A DNA stretch of 64,000 bases from Salipaludibacillus daqingensis. GTDB taxonomy: Bacteria > Bacillota > Bacilli > Bacillales > Salisediminibacteriaceae. Each line of letters begins with the position of its first letter. Within the stretch, counting starts at the first letter, position 1. Below, piece by piece: positions 54,449-63,870 of the stretch. The stretch is taken from NCBI RefSeq assembly GCF_029891575.1, contig NZ_JARZHF010000011.1, positions 104,042 through 168,041 of the forward strand. The letters run 5' to 3'. A program made the position numbers and the translations under genes. Below the pieces are notes generated by a model. That model saw only the letters and a program-made list of their open reading frames with translations. It did no database searches and was not told the origin of the DNA.

Positions 54449-56101
54449 TTAAAAATCATCAAAATCAACTAAATGATTCTCAACATTATATCCTAAGTTC
54501 CACATAATATCTTTAAATTCAAGTTCTTTTGGCTCTCTTGACTCATCATGAAATTCACAATTTATTAACTTATCTCGTATTTTTCTAGTTAGATTATTTT
54601 CGATTTGCTCTCCTAAATTATAAAATTTTACATCTCCAATAACAGAAATTCCAAATAGATTTTCAGGTCTCTCTAATGAGACTATTATTTCATCTGAAAA
54701 TAATAATCCATCTTTATTTTGGAAAAAATTTTGCCATATTTTTTGAAACTCTCTACTATTAAATATTAATTCTCTTGGATCTAGCCCCGCAATTTTAAAT
54801 AATTTATAAATATACCTTAATTTATCATTCCTATTTAATCTAGTTCCCAATAATACCTCAGTTTCATCATCTAAGAACAATTCTTTATATGAATCAAAAG
54901 TTGTGTTTAGTTCTTCATGTCTAGTTGATATACATGGCAAGTTTCTCAAATCCTTATATCTTAAACCTTTCATATTAATTAATGTAATAAATATTTTTTC
55001 CATCATTTCTTTCTGTTTATTTAAAGCATGAACATTACCAAACAAAGTAAATACAATTTTTTCTTCGTTTGAAAAATTTTCATCATTAAATGTTTTAATC
55101 TCATTTACTATGCGTACTTTAATATTTTCGTCTTCCAGACTAAAGTATTCAATAAAGTCTTCAACCTTCATTAAATCTAATAATTTCCCTGTTTTTTGGT
55201 AGAACTCTAACTTTAATTGATCATGAACTACTCTTTCTTTTCCTAACTTTATTCTCCAATCTGACTTTTCATCAGACAAACCGTCATTTGTTACAATTAC
55301 AACTCTAGAGAATTTCTCCATTTTTTCTTCATCAACTTGTAACAAATTTATTAAATCTTTCCATAAGATAAGATCTCCTGCTTTATCAGGAATAACTAGG
55401 TCTCCAAATATCTTTTCTTCTTCTTTACTTGCATCACAAAACCCTGGGGGGATATTCTTTTTATACCTATCATCCATATCCGATATATATTCATTAATAT
55501 TTTCTTGAGTATACATTTCGCCAACAACACTTGTAGTTTCAAACAACTCATCAATTCGATCTGTAAGTTTTCTTACTTTTTCTTCATACTCTGCTATCTT
55601 AGGTAAATTATTTTCTGAAATTGAAAATTCTTTTAATTTTTTATTAAGTATATTCTCTATTTCAATACACTTATTTTTAATTTCCATTACAGAACTTTCA
55701 ACATATTTATTAATAATTTCTTCAATATCCTTTTTGAGTAAATTATTTAATTGATCATAATTCTTCGATTTGCTACTAAAACTCTCAGATTTTAGTTTTT
55801 GCTTAATTGATGAAATATCAAATATTTCTACTTCTTCTGCAGCTGAATTAACATAGTTCTCTAGAATCTTAATATCATTTTTTAAGGAATTGGTTACAGA
55901 ATTTATATTGGATAGGAACTCTATATACGTTATAAAAGGAATATATATATCCTTCTTTTTATTCTCTAATGCTTTTATATAACTATCTCCATTGGAGTAA
56001 CTTTGATAAGCATATAAGAAATAATTAGTATCAATGACAAATAAAGTTTCCTCTGAATCTTCGTGCTTATATTTGTAGTTCAATGCAGACAAGTAACTCA
56101 T
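54449..56101 (-). CDS. PIN_8 (PIN-like) domain protein
   Basis: About 550 residues from the ATG at 56101, with AGAAGG six bases upstream. Residues about 20-60 hold LFVIDTNYFLYAYQSYS and IYIPFITYIEFLSNI (Asp and Glu of a PIN-type RNase). Coiled coil spans about 80-210. The second half of the PIN fold follows with KKNIPPGFCDASKEEEKIFG, GDLILWKDLINLL and VVIVTNDGLSDEKSDW, holding further acidic ligands. This split PIN-like layout is the PIN_8 family, often in defence regions. The C-terminal 220 residues are unassigned. It probably cleaves RNA on infection; single-gene operon. Confidence 0.68.
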   Translation of the reverse strand: MSYLSALNYKYKHEDSEETLFVIDTNYFLYAYQSYSNGDSYIKALENKKKDIYIPFITYIEFLSNINSVTNSLKNDIKILENYVNSAAEEVEIFDISSIKQKLKSESFSSKSKNYDQLNNLLKKDIEEIINKYVESSVMEIKNKCIEIENILNKKLKEFSISENNLPKIAEYEEKVRKLTDRIDELFETTSVVGEMYTQENINEYISDMDDRYKKNIPPGFCDASKEEEKIFGDLVIPDKAGDLILWKDLINLLQVDEEKMEKFSRVVIVTNDGLSDEKSDWRIKLGKERVVHDQLKLEFYQKTGKLLDLMKVEDFIEYFSLEDENIKVRIVNEIKTFNDENFSNEEKIVFTLFGNVHALNKQKEMMEKIFITLINMKGLRYKDLRNLPCISTRHEELNTTFDSYKELFLDDETEVLLGTRLNRNDKLRYIYKLFKIAGLDPRELIFNSREFQKIWQNFFQNKDGLLFSDEIIVSLERPENLFGISVIGDVKFYNLGEQIENNLTRKIRDKLINCEFHDESREPKELEFKDIMWNLGYNVENHLVDFDDF

Positions 56102-57069
56102 AATAAACCTTCTTTCAGCTTGAAAAATTTGTACTAATGATATACAAGTACCAATCAATAAAATCTGCTCAATTCATATGATGAATTAACCTCTAAATAT
56201 TACATAATAGCAAATTAACCACTTTTTAATTTAATATATAGCGATCCACGTAATCTAAGGTTACACACTTATTTAATTTTCAAATAATTGTTCTTATTTG
56301 GGATACTTGGAATCAGCCACTTTTGCAAAGTTCAGCTCGCCTTTCTGATCGGGAATCGTTTGATATATGTATTGTACTTCCACTACACACTTGCTTTTAT
56401 ATAGTAAATGCTAAATCAATTATAACAAACCTGACTGATGATCGTATGCTATTTTTGGTGAAATTCGGAAAACATCTTCAAGTATTTATTATCTATAATT
56501 TATCACGACTATTCATCACAGTTTCCGTATAATAACCTTATTAAAACAACCTTTTTGTGGAAAAATATACAGCCCTTTAACCACAAAAACCCTCCAGGTC
56601 CTCTGAAGAGCATTCTTTTTGATAAATATTTTTGGGAATCCCTCAATATCCAAGTCTACCAATCTTCTCTGTAAATCACCTTCACAGCTATTGGTGTAAC
56701 ACTTCAATAAAATTATCAATAAAATCTACATAAAGTTCACAACCAGATTCGATAACTTAATAAGATATGAGATCAGTAAAGTAAATTCGAATCTATATTT
56801 AAAGCTACGGACTTTATTACGCATACGACTATATACCGTCAGCCTAACGAATCCGATACGGTAAGATATGCTCTTTCGGCTGACATATACATCAATAATT
56901 TTCTACTTAGATTATTAAAGCTCTTATAGAGTATATAAATTACTAAATCATCATTACTCAACATTTTGTTACTTATTGTTAAGACAGGATGACTTTAAAA
57001 CTCATCAGCCAATCTTGGAAAGAACTTGATAGTATAATGTTTCACCTTAATTCTTCCATTAGCCAGAAT
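56102..57069. other. Long noncoding interval
   Basis: About 970 AT-rich bases with no supported gene. Short open frames (for example around 56323 and 56516) lack ribosome binding sites and family likeness. A GC-richer palindrome-like patch is near 56820-56880 (ACCGTCAGCC with GGCTGAC). Confidence 0.5.
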
Positions 57070-57346
57070 TTACCTTGCTCGTTCTGAAGATACACTAATT
57101 GTTTGGCCTAAAGACTTTAAAGATATATATTCATTTTCCAGATAACTTAAAAATATTAATTCCTCCAACTTTAAGTATCTTGTGTCAATTTTGCTATGCT
57201 CCAAATGCGCTCTGGTAGTTACCCAAGTGCTAAAGAACTCTAGCTCATTATTAAGTGATCCATGATCAATATATAAATTTCGAACTAGACTTTTATCAAT
57301 TATGTTTAGTCTATCGAATATATATTCAACAATTTTCTCTCCTGCG
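57070..57346 (-). pseudogene. Fragment of a sigma-factor-like HTH protein
   Basis: Minus-strand frame without a start codon, about 92 codons. It ends LKLEELIFLSYLENEYIS, LKSLGQTISVSSERAR and a stop. The end matches sigma-70 region 4.2 (LxxIGxxLxVSxERVRQI), where a stop replaces the expected Gln-Ile. The gene is cut at both ends. Confidence 0.55.
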
Positions 57347-57355
57347 CCATAACTC

Positions 57356-57487
57356 CTAATCGATTAAAGGAGAAACTGGTGCAAGAAGATCGATGGTTAT
57401 TTGAATCTTAAAAACGAACTCACATTCTTCATGTGGGCATTCTCGATCTAAGTAGCCTTTCTCATCAGATATCATTTCAATAGACAT
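57356..57487 (-). pseudogene. 5' fragment of a gene with a Cys-rich N-terminus
   Basis: 43 codons: MSIEMISDEKGYLDRECPHE followed by ECEFVFKIQIT and a stop. CPHEEC looks like half of a zinc ribbon. GGAGGGGGATC precedes the ATG. It may be the original start of the sigma-like fragment that follows, now interrupted. Confidence 0.45.
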
Positions 57488-57777
57488 TTCCAAATGATCC
57501 CCCTCCGATCCTCGGTCTATCAAAAACTAACCTTAATTGTTATTAATGAAAAATACGTTCACAATCATATTTCGCAAGTTCCTAATCTGTCGAGATAGAA
57601 CCTGGATTTCTAAATAATTTTGGCGTAACCGAATATCTTCATTATACGATCTGCCTATTTAACAAGTTTGTTCGAACAATTCTAAATATCTTTCTATTTA
57701 TTTGGACACAGTATATACTAATAAACACCTACTAAGAACAGCGCCAAAAACTGTTCGCTCTATGTAAAAAGGAATAG

Positions 57778-57972
57778 CTATCTATCCAAGTCCTCATCCA
57801 AAGAATCGTTTATATCGAAGTTTATTTTATTATCATCTAACATGAAATCTCTATTTTTTTCCTCTTCCAATAGCTGGTTAATGAATTCTTGATTGATTTG
57901 ATTAGGTTTTTCACCTGACGATTTGAATTGACATGTAAAGCTGTAAAGAAGCCCTCGTTTTCGTCCATACAT
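57778..57972 (-). CDS. Unrecognised small protein
   Basis: 64 residues from the ATG at 57972, with AAGGATG seven bases upstream. It opens MYGRKRGLLYSFTCQF and ends in an acidic tail (NDSLDEDLDR). No family recognised. The good ribosome site supports it as real, but decayed DNA surrounds it, so it may be the leftover start of a longer gene. Confidence 0.35.
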   Translation of the reverse strand: MYGRKRGLLYSFTCQFKSSGEKPNQINQEFINQLLEEEKNRDFMLDDNKINFDINDSLDEDLDR

Positions 57973-58315
57973 GATAATCATCCTTTAATAAAGTATTTTC
58001 GTCATTCATTGCTTTTGGTTCATCTACATCTTATCTCTTTATTCAAACGCCTATCACACATACTATCAATGACTATTATACTACGAATCATCTATCTTTT
58101 TATCCATTCATCAAAATAACACACTTTTGTAACTATTTAACATCTTTTTCATTCAGAAGCGTTTTCAGTTTGGTTCAAATCATCTGCCTCCTGCTAACTT
58201 ATTGATCGAAATATGTCCTTTTCATTACCATTTTTATCCATCATTTTTTGTTCTAACTTCAACTTACAATTCTGTATGAGTACTTTTTTGGTCTTCGTTC
58301 CATATATTACTTATT

Positions 58316-58385
58316 TTAACAAACCTCCCCTTTCGCGCCACAAACGCACCAAAGGCTTCTTAAAGTATTGCTTCCGTTTGTTTAA
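58316..58385. repeat. Palindromic cassette-type repeat, copy A
   Basis: On the minus strand it starts TTAAACAAACGGAAGC, passes AAGAAGCCTTTGGTGCG and ends AGGTTTGTTAA; the outer ends are inverted repeats. It lies directly downstream of the DUF1871 gene. The preceding interval 57973-58315 shows nothing else. Confidence 0.55.
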
Positions 58386-58392
58386 GAAGAAA

Positions 58393-58677
58393 TTACTTTT
58401 TCTGTTTAGTTTCTGCCCATATTTTTCGGGCAACTGGCAAACACTCTTCCTCTGAAAAGCTCCAATCAAAAGCTTTAGTAAAAATCTGTGCAATGCCATC
58501 TGAAAGAGTATTTACAGAGTCAGCATTACTTAGTAAAGAAACAATCCTTGCTATTTCAAACTCATATTCATCGTCAGGTGCAGAAGGCAGTAATTCAAGA
58601 GGGTCCCATTCATTAACTATCTTTTTTACTATTTTAAATGTCTCATTATATATTTCTTTAAGATGTTTATTTGACAA
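58393..58677 (-). CDS. DUF1871-family protein
   Basis: 94 residues. IVNEWDPLELLPSAPDDEYE then EIARIVSLL matches the DUF1871 (YugE-like) signature NxWDPLxLLxxxPxDEY. An AGGAGAG site precedes the ATG. A small soluble four-helix protein of unknown role in Bacillaceae. It sits between two copies of the palindromic repeat, as one unit of a row of small minus-strand genes. Confidence 0.75.
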   Translation of the reverse strand: MSNKHLKEIYNETFKIVKKIVNEWDPLELLPSAPDDEYEFEIARIVSLLSNADSVNTLSDGIAQIFTKAFDWSFSEEECLPVARKIWAETKQKK

Positions 58678-58699
58678 TAAAAAATCTCTCCTTTAGTTT

Positions 58700-58746
58700 G
58701 CACAACAACTAATTCCTTTTTGAACTAACGCTCTCCGTTTGTTTAA
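58700..58746. repeat. Palindromic cassette-type repeat, copy B
   Basis: Minus strand: TTAAACAAACGGAGAGCG, then TTAGTTCAAAAAGGAATTAG and TTGTTGTGC. The same opening as copies A and E, with GTTAGTT as in copy C. Confidence 0.55.
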
Positions 58747-58772
58747 TACTGATTTAATTACTAAAACAACAT

Positions 58773-58970
58773 TCACTCAACAAATACAAAAATCAATAAA
58801 CTAATTGCAAATAAAATATATGCGATTTGAATGATTATGTACATTGTAAATTCAAAAGTTGAAAGTTTATTTTGCTTTTTAGTTTTCTCCAGATGCCGTA
58901 AATAGAAAGCGGAACTAAAAATAAGAATTACAATAGAGATTGTACGCAAGGCTTCTGCAAAAATTACCAA
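58773..58970 (-). CDS. Small two-helix membrane protein
   Basis: 65 residues: a first hydrophobic helix ALRTISIVILIFSSAFYL, a short basic loop (RHLEKTKKQNK) and a second helix YIIIQIAYILFAISLLIFVF. The start is a TTG with AAGGAG eleven bases upstream. No family recognised. It lies between repeat copies B and C. Real coding potential is suggested by the two clean membrane segments. Confidence 0.5.
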   Translation of the reverse strand: MVIFAEALRTISIVILIFSSAFYLRHLEKTKKQNKLSTFEFTMYIIIQIAYILFAISLLIFVFVE

Positions 58971-59115
58971 GCTTATCTACTCTCCTTCCCTTGTTCTGTC
59001 GATGACTGTTATCAATTTAGTCCAATTTTAAATCTCTTCATATTTGTGCTTTACACATTTCATTCCGCAATAAAATCCGATTGCGGAAACTCATTTCAAA
59101 TTGTTAAAGTAAACT

Positions 59116-59175
59116 CCACGTCAGCGCCATAGCAGAAGCTAAGGCTTCTTCAACTAACGCCACCCTTTAGTTGAA
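59116..59175. repeat. Palindromic cassette-type repeat, copy C
   Basis: Minus strand: TTCAACTAAAGGGTGGCG, then TTAGTTGAAGAAGCC, CTATGGCGCTGACG. TTCAACTAA pairs with TTAGTTGAA as a tight hairpin. It is between the small membrane protein and VanZ. Confidence 0.6.
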
Positions 59176-59640
59176 CAACGCTTCCCTTTTAATTAAACAT
59201 AGAATCATAAAACCTAAAATACCACCCATTGTATTTAAAATAATATCATCGACATCAGAAACACCCAGATGACTAACATACTGAGTAATTTCAATAATAA
59301 GACTAACCATAAATGAAATAAAAATGACTTGAGTGATTCTCCTTATTTTATCGAAAATAAGTGGTAATAAAATTCCTAGTGGTATAAACGCTACTATATT
59401 GCCAAAAGTATTATAAAACCAAGTATCGAAATTATAACTCTGAAAATTTAATAAGTAATTTCCGATAGTTGCAAACGGTATAAGGTTATGTGATATATCA
59501 ACATAATGCCCATAAAGCCTTGTAGGGAAGAATATACTTTCTCCCAGAAAGCTAACGGACAATAATAAATAAATGTAAATTAAGAAACAGACAGTTGTTA
59601 CGTATTTCCTTGATTTCAAATTAAAATAAAATACTCTCAC
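59167..59640 (-). CDS. VanZ-family membrane protein
   Basis: 157 residues with four membrane helices (about 13-32, 80-98, 104-120, 138-152). HNLIPFATIGNY, NTFGNIVAFIPLGILLPL and SLIIEITQYVSHLGVSDVDD are the hallmark VanZ segments, with the conserved Glu, Gln and Asp residues. The start is a GTG with AAGGGGG eight bases upstream. VanZ-like proteins are linked to low-level teicoplanin resistance in enterococci, but many are of unknown role. The 3' end reads into repeat copy C. Confidence 0.8.
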   Translation of the reverse strand: MRVFYFNLKSRKYVTTVCFLIYIYLLLSVSFLGESIFFPTRLYGHYVDISHNLIPFATIGNYLLNFQSYNFDTWFYNTFGNIVAFIPLGILLPLIFDKIRRITQVIFISFMVSLIIEITQYVSHLGVSDVDDIILNTMGGILGFMILCLIKREALFN

Positions 59641-59771
59641 TTAACACACCCCCTTAGAACGAGGGTATGTCCCATTATTAGTAAATATTCAATAAGAAAA
59701 CTGCATACTATGTTAACGGATTCTTTCCATAGAACCATTACAGTAACAAGAGCTTGTTATGCTATATGAAT

Positions 59772-59834
59772 CTAACTGAGGGAGCGCCACAACAGCAACA
59801 AAAGCTTTTTCAACTATCGCTCCCTATAGTTTAA
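59772..59834. repeat. Palindromic cassette-type repeat, copy D
   Basis: Minus strand: TTAAACTATAGGGAGCG, ATAGTTGAAAAAGC, GTTGTGGCGCTCCCTCAG. GGGAGCG pairs with CGCTCCC, giving the clearest long stem of the set. It is followed by the same TTTCACAAACT sequence as copy E. It is between VanZ and the next gene; 59641-59771 holds nothing else. Confidence 0.65.
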
Positions 59835-59923
59835 GTGCATTGTTTCACAAACTCGCTTTTAAAGTTAAATGAGATTATATAAGAAAACGTAACATAACTC
59901 AAGTTGAATTATATTGCACATCT

Positions 59924-60640
59924 CTACAAAATGGAATTTGCTTTACGTGAACGTTCTCTTGCTTTAAGTATACAAATATAATTATCCAACATCGTCTCTA
60001 AGTTCCCTGGTACATTTACCTTCGCACTTCCACTTCCAGATAAATCCTTAATAGTGAATTTACTTATTTTTTCATTCTCAAAAAACATTTCCAAATCTTC
60101 ATCTTTTATCCATTTTTCCAATCCATTATCATTACTAAAATACTCAGCAAATTTACCACCTTGGAAACACTCATGAAGAAAATGTGGAACATAATCATAA
60201 TATGGTGCTGAACTGCGTTCACGATTTATTGCTCTATAGGGCAAAATCATAACATTTTCTCTTTTCATCCCTCGTACAAATAATTCAGATAGCTTTACAA
60301 CTATTGGGTTATTAACTGGGAGAAATTTTTCTAAATCATGTTTAATTAATTCTTTTAAAAAAGGTATCTTATTTTTTTTATTACGCAAGCCTATTTTATT
60401 TAAAGGTGCATAGCCATTAATTCTTACCAATGAAAGTCTTAATGGTAACCACAAAGAAATTATAGTGTCTGCTTCTAACTTGCCATCTGTTAATTGACAA
60501 TCCAAATCGTTTTCTCTTCTATAACTATCATGCAGTTTCTCATTTCCTCTATATGGCACTACTTTAGGCTCATTCTTATCGTAATATATCCACTGCTGAA
60601 TTTTTTTCTCAATAGGTTTCAATATCTCTACACTTTCCAT
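59924..60640 (-). CDS. Unrecognised protein (abortive-infection or DUF-type)
   Basis: About 238 residues from the ATG at 60640, with AAGGGG nine bases upstream; the frame extends upstream without another good site. Features: YDKNEPKVVPYRGNEKLHDS, then CQLTDGKLEADTIISLW, and a basic end (LKARERSRKANSIL). I cannot name the family. No signal peptide or membrane segment. It is a single-gene unit between repeat copies D and E. Confidence 0.5.
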   Translation of the reverse strand: MESVEILKPIEKKIQQWIYYDKNEPKVVPYRGNEKLHDSYRRENDLDCQLTDGKLEADTIISLWLPLRLSLVRINGYAPLNKIGLRNKKNKIPFLKELIKHDLEKFLPVNNPIVVKLSELFVRGMKRENVMILPYRAINRERSSAPYYDYVPHFLHECFQGGKFAEYFSNDNGLEKWIKDEDLEMFFENEKISKFTIKDLSGSGSAKVNVPGNLETMLDNYICILKARERSRKANSIL

Positions 60641-60827
60641 TTTTATTAGCCCCTTCATCTTTAAATAATGTAAAAAATTCATTTATTATTATTTACCAAA
60701 TTGTTGCATCGTTCATAAGTTACTTTTTCTATTTATGTGAAACACCTCGATTTATTCATAACCTTATTGATAGAACATTAATACATCTAATCTTATTTTA
60801 CAGTAAATAGTTATTCCTTTTGAGATT

Positions 60828-60860
60828 TCTTTTTGGACAAAATGCTCCCCGTTTGTTTAA
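60828..60860. repeat. Palindromic cassette-type repeat, copy E (short)
   Basis: Minus strand: TTAAACAAACGGGGAGCA then TTTTGTCCAAAAAG. Shares the left half of copies A, B and D, and the flanking TTTCACAAACTT with copy D. The right half is lost. Confidence 0.5.
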
Positions 60861-62250
60861 GTACATCTTTTCACAAACTTGATATCTCGATCAATTGAAG
60901 TAAATTTATTTATCATGAAGTTGGGGCTTTGTCGATGCTTAGTTGCCTGCTCAAAAGCATAAGCTAGTTTTATTAAGACACCTTCGCTGAAAGCACCACC
61001 TACAAAAGTTACGCCAAAGGGTCTTCCATTTTTCATATATCCAGCAGGTAGTGCAATAGAAGGATACCCAGCTTTAGCACAAATCGTTGACCCTATATAG
61101 GAAGGGAAAAGAATTGCGTCAAGGTTATATTTTTTCAAAGCAAAATCAATACCTTGTTCCTGGGAAAAATGCAAGTCTTCTAACCTTGCGTTAATATATT
61201 CAGGATTTCTTAATGTATTAGTGAGTCCTTCTCTTAATTCCAACTTATTTCAAATCATATAATGTCACTCCCAAACTCCATTTTCTATGAAAAGAAGGGA
61301 TGTCAATGTCCTCTATAACACAAGCTCCTTCATAACTTATGGTTTGAATAGCTTCTTTAAATAATCCTTCATCGTACTCCTCAGATTGCAGGAATTCGTT
61401 AGAAGCATTACTAAAAACACCAATTCTAGCTCCTCTTAAACCCTTAGAATCTAAATACTTAGAATAATCCCGCTCTGACCTTCCTTCACTTTTATAGGTC
61501 GCTGGGTCAAGTTTATCAACACCAGTGAGAGCTCCTAATAAAAGTGATGCATCTGTAACAGTTCTTGCAAATGGTCCTGGCGTATCTTGAGAATACGTAA
61601 AAGGAATAATACCTGTACGGCTAATTAAACCAACAGTAGGCTTAATTCCAACTACTGAATTTTGAACAGCTGGACTAAGAATTGAGGCATCGGTTTCCGT
61701 ACCTACTGATAAAACCGTAAAATTTGCAGCAACTGCCACAGCCGACCCTGAACTTGAACCACCAACAAATAGGTTAGGATCTCCATATGGATTTAGTACT
61801 TGCCCCCCTCTAGAACTATAACCAGACCACATTTCACTCGACATCCCATTAGCTAACTCTGTCATATTCGTTTTACCTAAGATTATTGCACCTGCTTCAC
61901 GGAGTCTTTCAACAATAAAGGCATCACTACTGCTATTATAATTCTCAAGTGCAATAGTTCCAGCACTAGTATGCATTGAATCACATGTTTCAATGTTGTC
62001 TTTTATCAAAACAGGAATACCGTGTAAAGGTCCCCTAGCACTTCTTGTATTTCTTTCATAATCCAATGCTTCAGCAATGAAAATTGCATCTGGATTTATT
62101 TCAAGTATAGAATTTATTTTAGGACCTTCTTGGTCATACTTTGCAATTCTATGTAGGTAATACATAACTAATTCTTTTGAGCTAACTTCGCCATTTTCCA
62201 TAGCTACTTGTATATCATTAATCGTATTACTATGTTTATTTTGTCTTATA
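60857..62250 (-). pseudogene. Disrupted amidase (amidase signature family)
   Basis: Two frames of one gene. The 5' part (62201-61245, open upstream to about 62250 but with no start codon) has PLHGIPVLIKDNIET (catalytic Lys), GGSSSGSAVAVAA (Ser-cis-Ser) and SVGTETDASILSPA. The 3' part (61243-60857) has LFPSYIGSTICAKAGYPSIA and RPFGVTFVGGAFSEG. Between them, a stop (LYDLK then TAA), a frame change and a gap of several dozen residues are seen. The start region is also missing. The catalytic triad remains, but the gene cannot make a full protein. Confidence 0.8.
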
Positions 62251-62251
62251 T

Positions 62252-62716
62252 CTAAATGATTTTTCTAAATATGAGTTTAAAATCGTGCTCCCATTTTAAA
62301 CCGTCACCTGAATTTTGCCATGAACTATGTATTGTATCTCTTGACTCATTAATATTCCTAACAAATCGCTGGCAAAAATCTAATTGTGAAAAATCAGATG
62401 TATCCCTCCACAATTTCCAAACACTGTTCTCTAAACTCATGTTATATAGACGATTTATACCTCGCGAATCAAAATAATGTTGTAAATAACTACCAGTAAT
62501 AGAATCGTAGTCATAAATAATCGTACTACTTGGGAATTCGGGTTGTTTCATTATAGTTCGTTGAACCATAAATTTCTCCTTTTCTATCCAATCAAATATC
62601 GTTTGTCCATAAATCAAATTTGTTTGGAAATCTGGGAGAATTACTTCGATTTCCCATTTACCTATAAAAAAATCTAATCGCTTTAGCTCTTCATCACGAA
62701 CTGATTTATTCATCAA
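62252..62716 (-). CDS. DUF1579-like (lipocalin-like) protein
   Basis: 154 residues. RLDFFIGKWEIEVILPD, with the GxW motif at the start of the barrel, then IFDWIEKEKFMVQRTIM and YDYDSITGSYLQHYFDSRG, form an all-beta pattern like DUF1579 and related lipocalin-like proteins. GGGGAG lies before the ATG. The role is unknown; it may bind a small ligand. It ends just where the broken amidase frame begins. Confidence 0.6.
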   Translation of the reverse strand: MMNKSVRDEELKRLDFFIGKWEIEVILPDFQTNLIYGQTIFDWIEKEKFMVQRTIMKQPEFPSSTIIYDYDSITGSYLQHYFDSRGINRLYNMSLENSVWKLWRDTSDFSQLDFCQRFVRNINESRDTIHSSWQNSGDGLKWEHDFKLIFRKII

Positions 62717-62815
62717 TAATCTCCCCTCTCTCTTATTCAGTTCTTCTGCCAGTTAGTTTAATATGTAACGGTATTTCCATAAATAGCATCTCCTTATTGA
62801 AGGATTCTCGTTAAC

Positions 62816-63244
62816 TTAATTAGATTGTTTGAAAATATGGTTCAAATAATCTCCATGTCCTCTTATAAGTTCAACCTCATTTGCAGATGAAATCCAAAAG
62901 AAATGAAAGATTAGCCCATCTTCATCTCCACCACCTGTTGGTTTGTAATCCCATTCTTCTTCAACATTTGAGACAACTATTTTATAAAAGAATCTGTTAT
63001 GTATTACATCATCATCATTCTCCCATAAATCTTCAGCAAGTAGATGCTCAACATGAAAATCCCTTAATCCCGTCTCTTCTTCAATTTCTCTATTTACTGC
63101 ATAGTGAGTCTCTTCTCCAGGTTGTACAGTGCCCTTTGGTATTTGAATACCTGCTTCAGCAATTGGATGCTGAAATACTAATACCTGTGTTTTACCATCT
63201 TTTATTCTTGTTACATAACCATAGGCTTTTTTAATTGGTGCCAA
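62816..63244 (-). CDS. Nudix hydrolase
   Basis: 142 residues. Nudix box GTVQPGEETHYAVNREIEEE with TGL following is complete (G-x5-E-x7-REUxEExGU). The preceding IQIPKGT and later DDVIHNRFFYKIVV are normal for Nudix hydrolases of nucleotide-sugar or diadenosine type. AAAGGAGAG precedes the ATG. It is unrelated to the two MutT copies at the start of the window. Substrate unknown. Confidence 0.8.
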   Translation of the reverse strand: MAPIKKAYGYVTRIKDGKTQVLVFQHPIAEAGIQIPKGTVQPGEETHYAVNREIEEETGLRDFHVEHLLAEDLWENDDDVIHNRFFYKIVVSNVEEEWDYKPTGGGDEDGLIFHFFWISSANEVELIRGHGDYLNHIFKQSN

Positions 63245-63325
63245 TTGTTATCTCTCCTTTCAATAACAATAAGACTGCAATTACAACAGCTCCTCATCTA
63301 TTGCTACCTCATTATTGATATTGCG

Positions 63326-63670
63326 TCAGCATAAATGTTTAATAGTAATCGCTAATGTTCCCCAATTTTTTTCTTGTTCTGGAGTGTATATTTCATATGT
63401 TCCATCTATCATTTCTTCCATTGTCCAACCTTCACAATCAAAATCCTGAAAAGGAATATCCTCATACATTGCTTGAAATGTATCGTATATTTTTAGGTTT
63501 GTTACTTCTACTTGTAATGTTTCATCTTGTTCAGGCACCTTAATGAATTCAATCGTATCTCCAACTTTTATCTTTTTTCTTTTTTCATCATTCAAACGTA
63601 CTTCAATCTTTTTCTTCCCCTCTTCAATTGATTTGAAATATTCTCCATACAACCCCATTTGATGTATCAC
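63326..63670 (-). CDS. ASCH-domain protein
   Basis: 114 residues. GLYGEYFKSIEEGKKKIEVR, then VGDTIEFI and a final LAITIKHL make the ASCH beta-barrel pattern, with the GxKxxExR motif in the first part. ASCH domains bind RNA or act on modified nucleosides. A GAGGTG site lies upstream of the start. It is the last intact gene of the small-gene row. Confidence 0.75.
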   Translation of the reverse strand: MIHQMGLYGEYFKSIEEGKKKIEVRLNDEKRKKIKVGDTIEFIKVPEQDETLQVEVTNLKIYDTFQAMYEDIPFQDFDCEGWTMEEMIDGTYEIYTPEQEKNWGTLAITIKHLC

Positions 63671-63870
63671 TCTGATTTCACCTCTGCTACACTCCCCAAT
63701 TAATCTTATTCTTATGCAAACCTCCTTTTTACTGGAACATGAGCAGCGGCAGCTTCTTGTGCAATACTTTAAATTTCACCTTTTACAAATGGAGAGAACA
63801 CGGAATAAATAGACCAAATGAAAACGATCCAAAAAGTAAGTGACGTTATGCGATCGTCCAATAATGGACT
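63671..63870. other. Noncoding interval
   Basis: About 200 bases. A partial repeat-like patch GCAGCGGCAGCTTCTTG at 63745 recalls the centre of the cassette-type repeats. Nothing else was found. Confidence 0.35.

Noticed and set aside
58316..62765. Chromosomal integron
   Set aside because: No integron integrase or attI is visible and the repeats lack clear GTTRRRY core sites, so only a cassette-like array is claimed.
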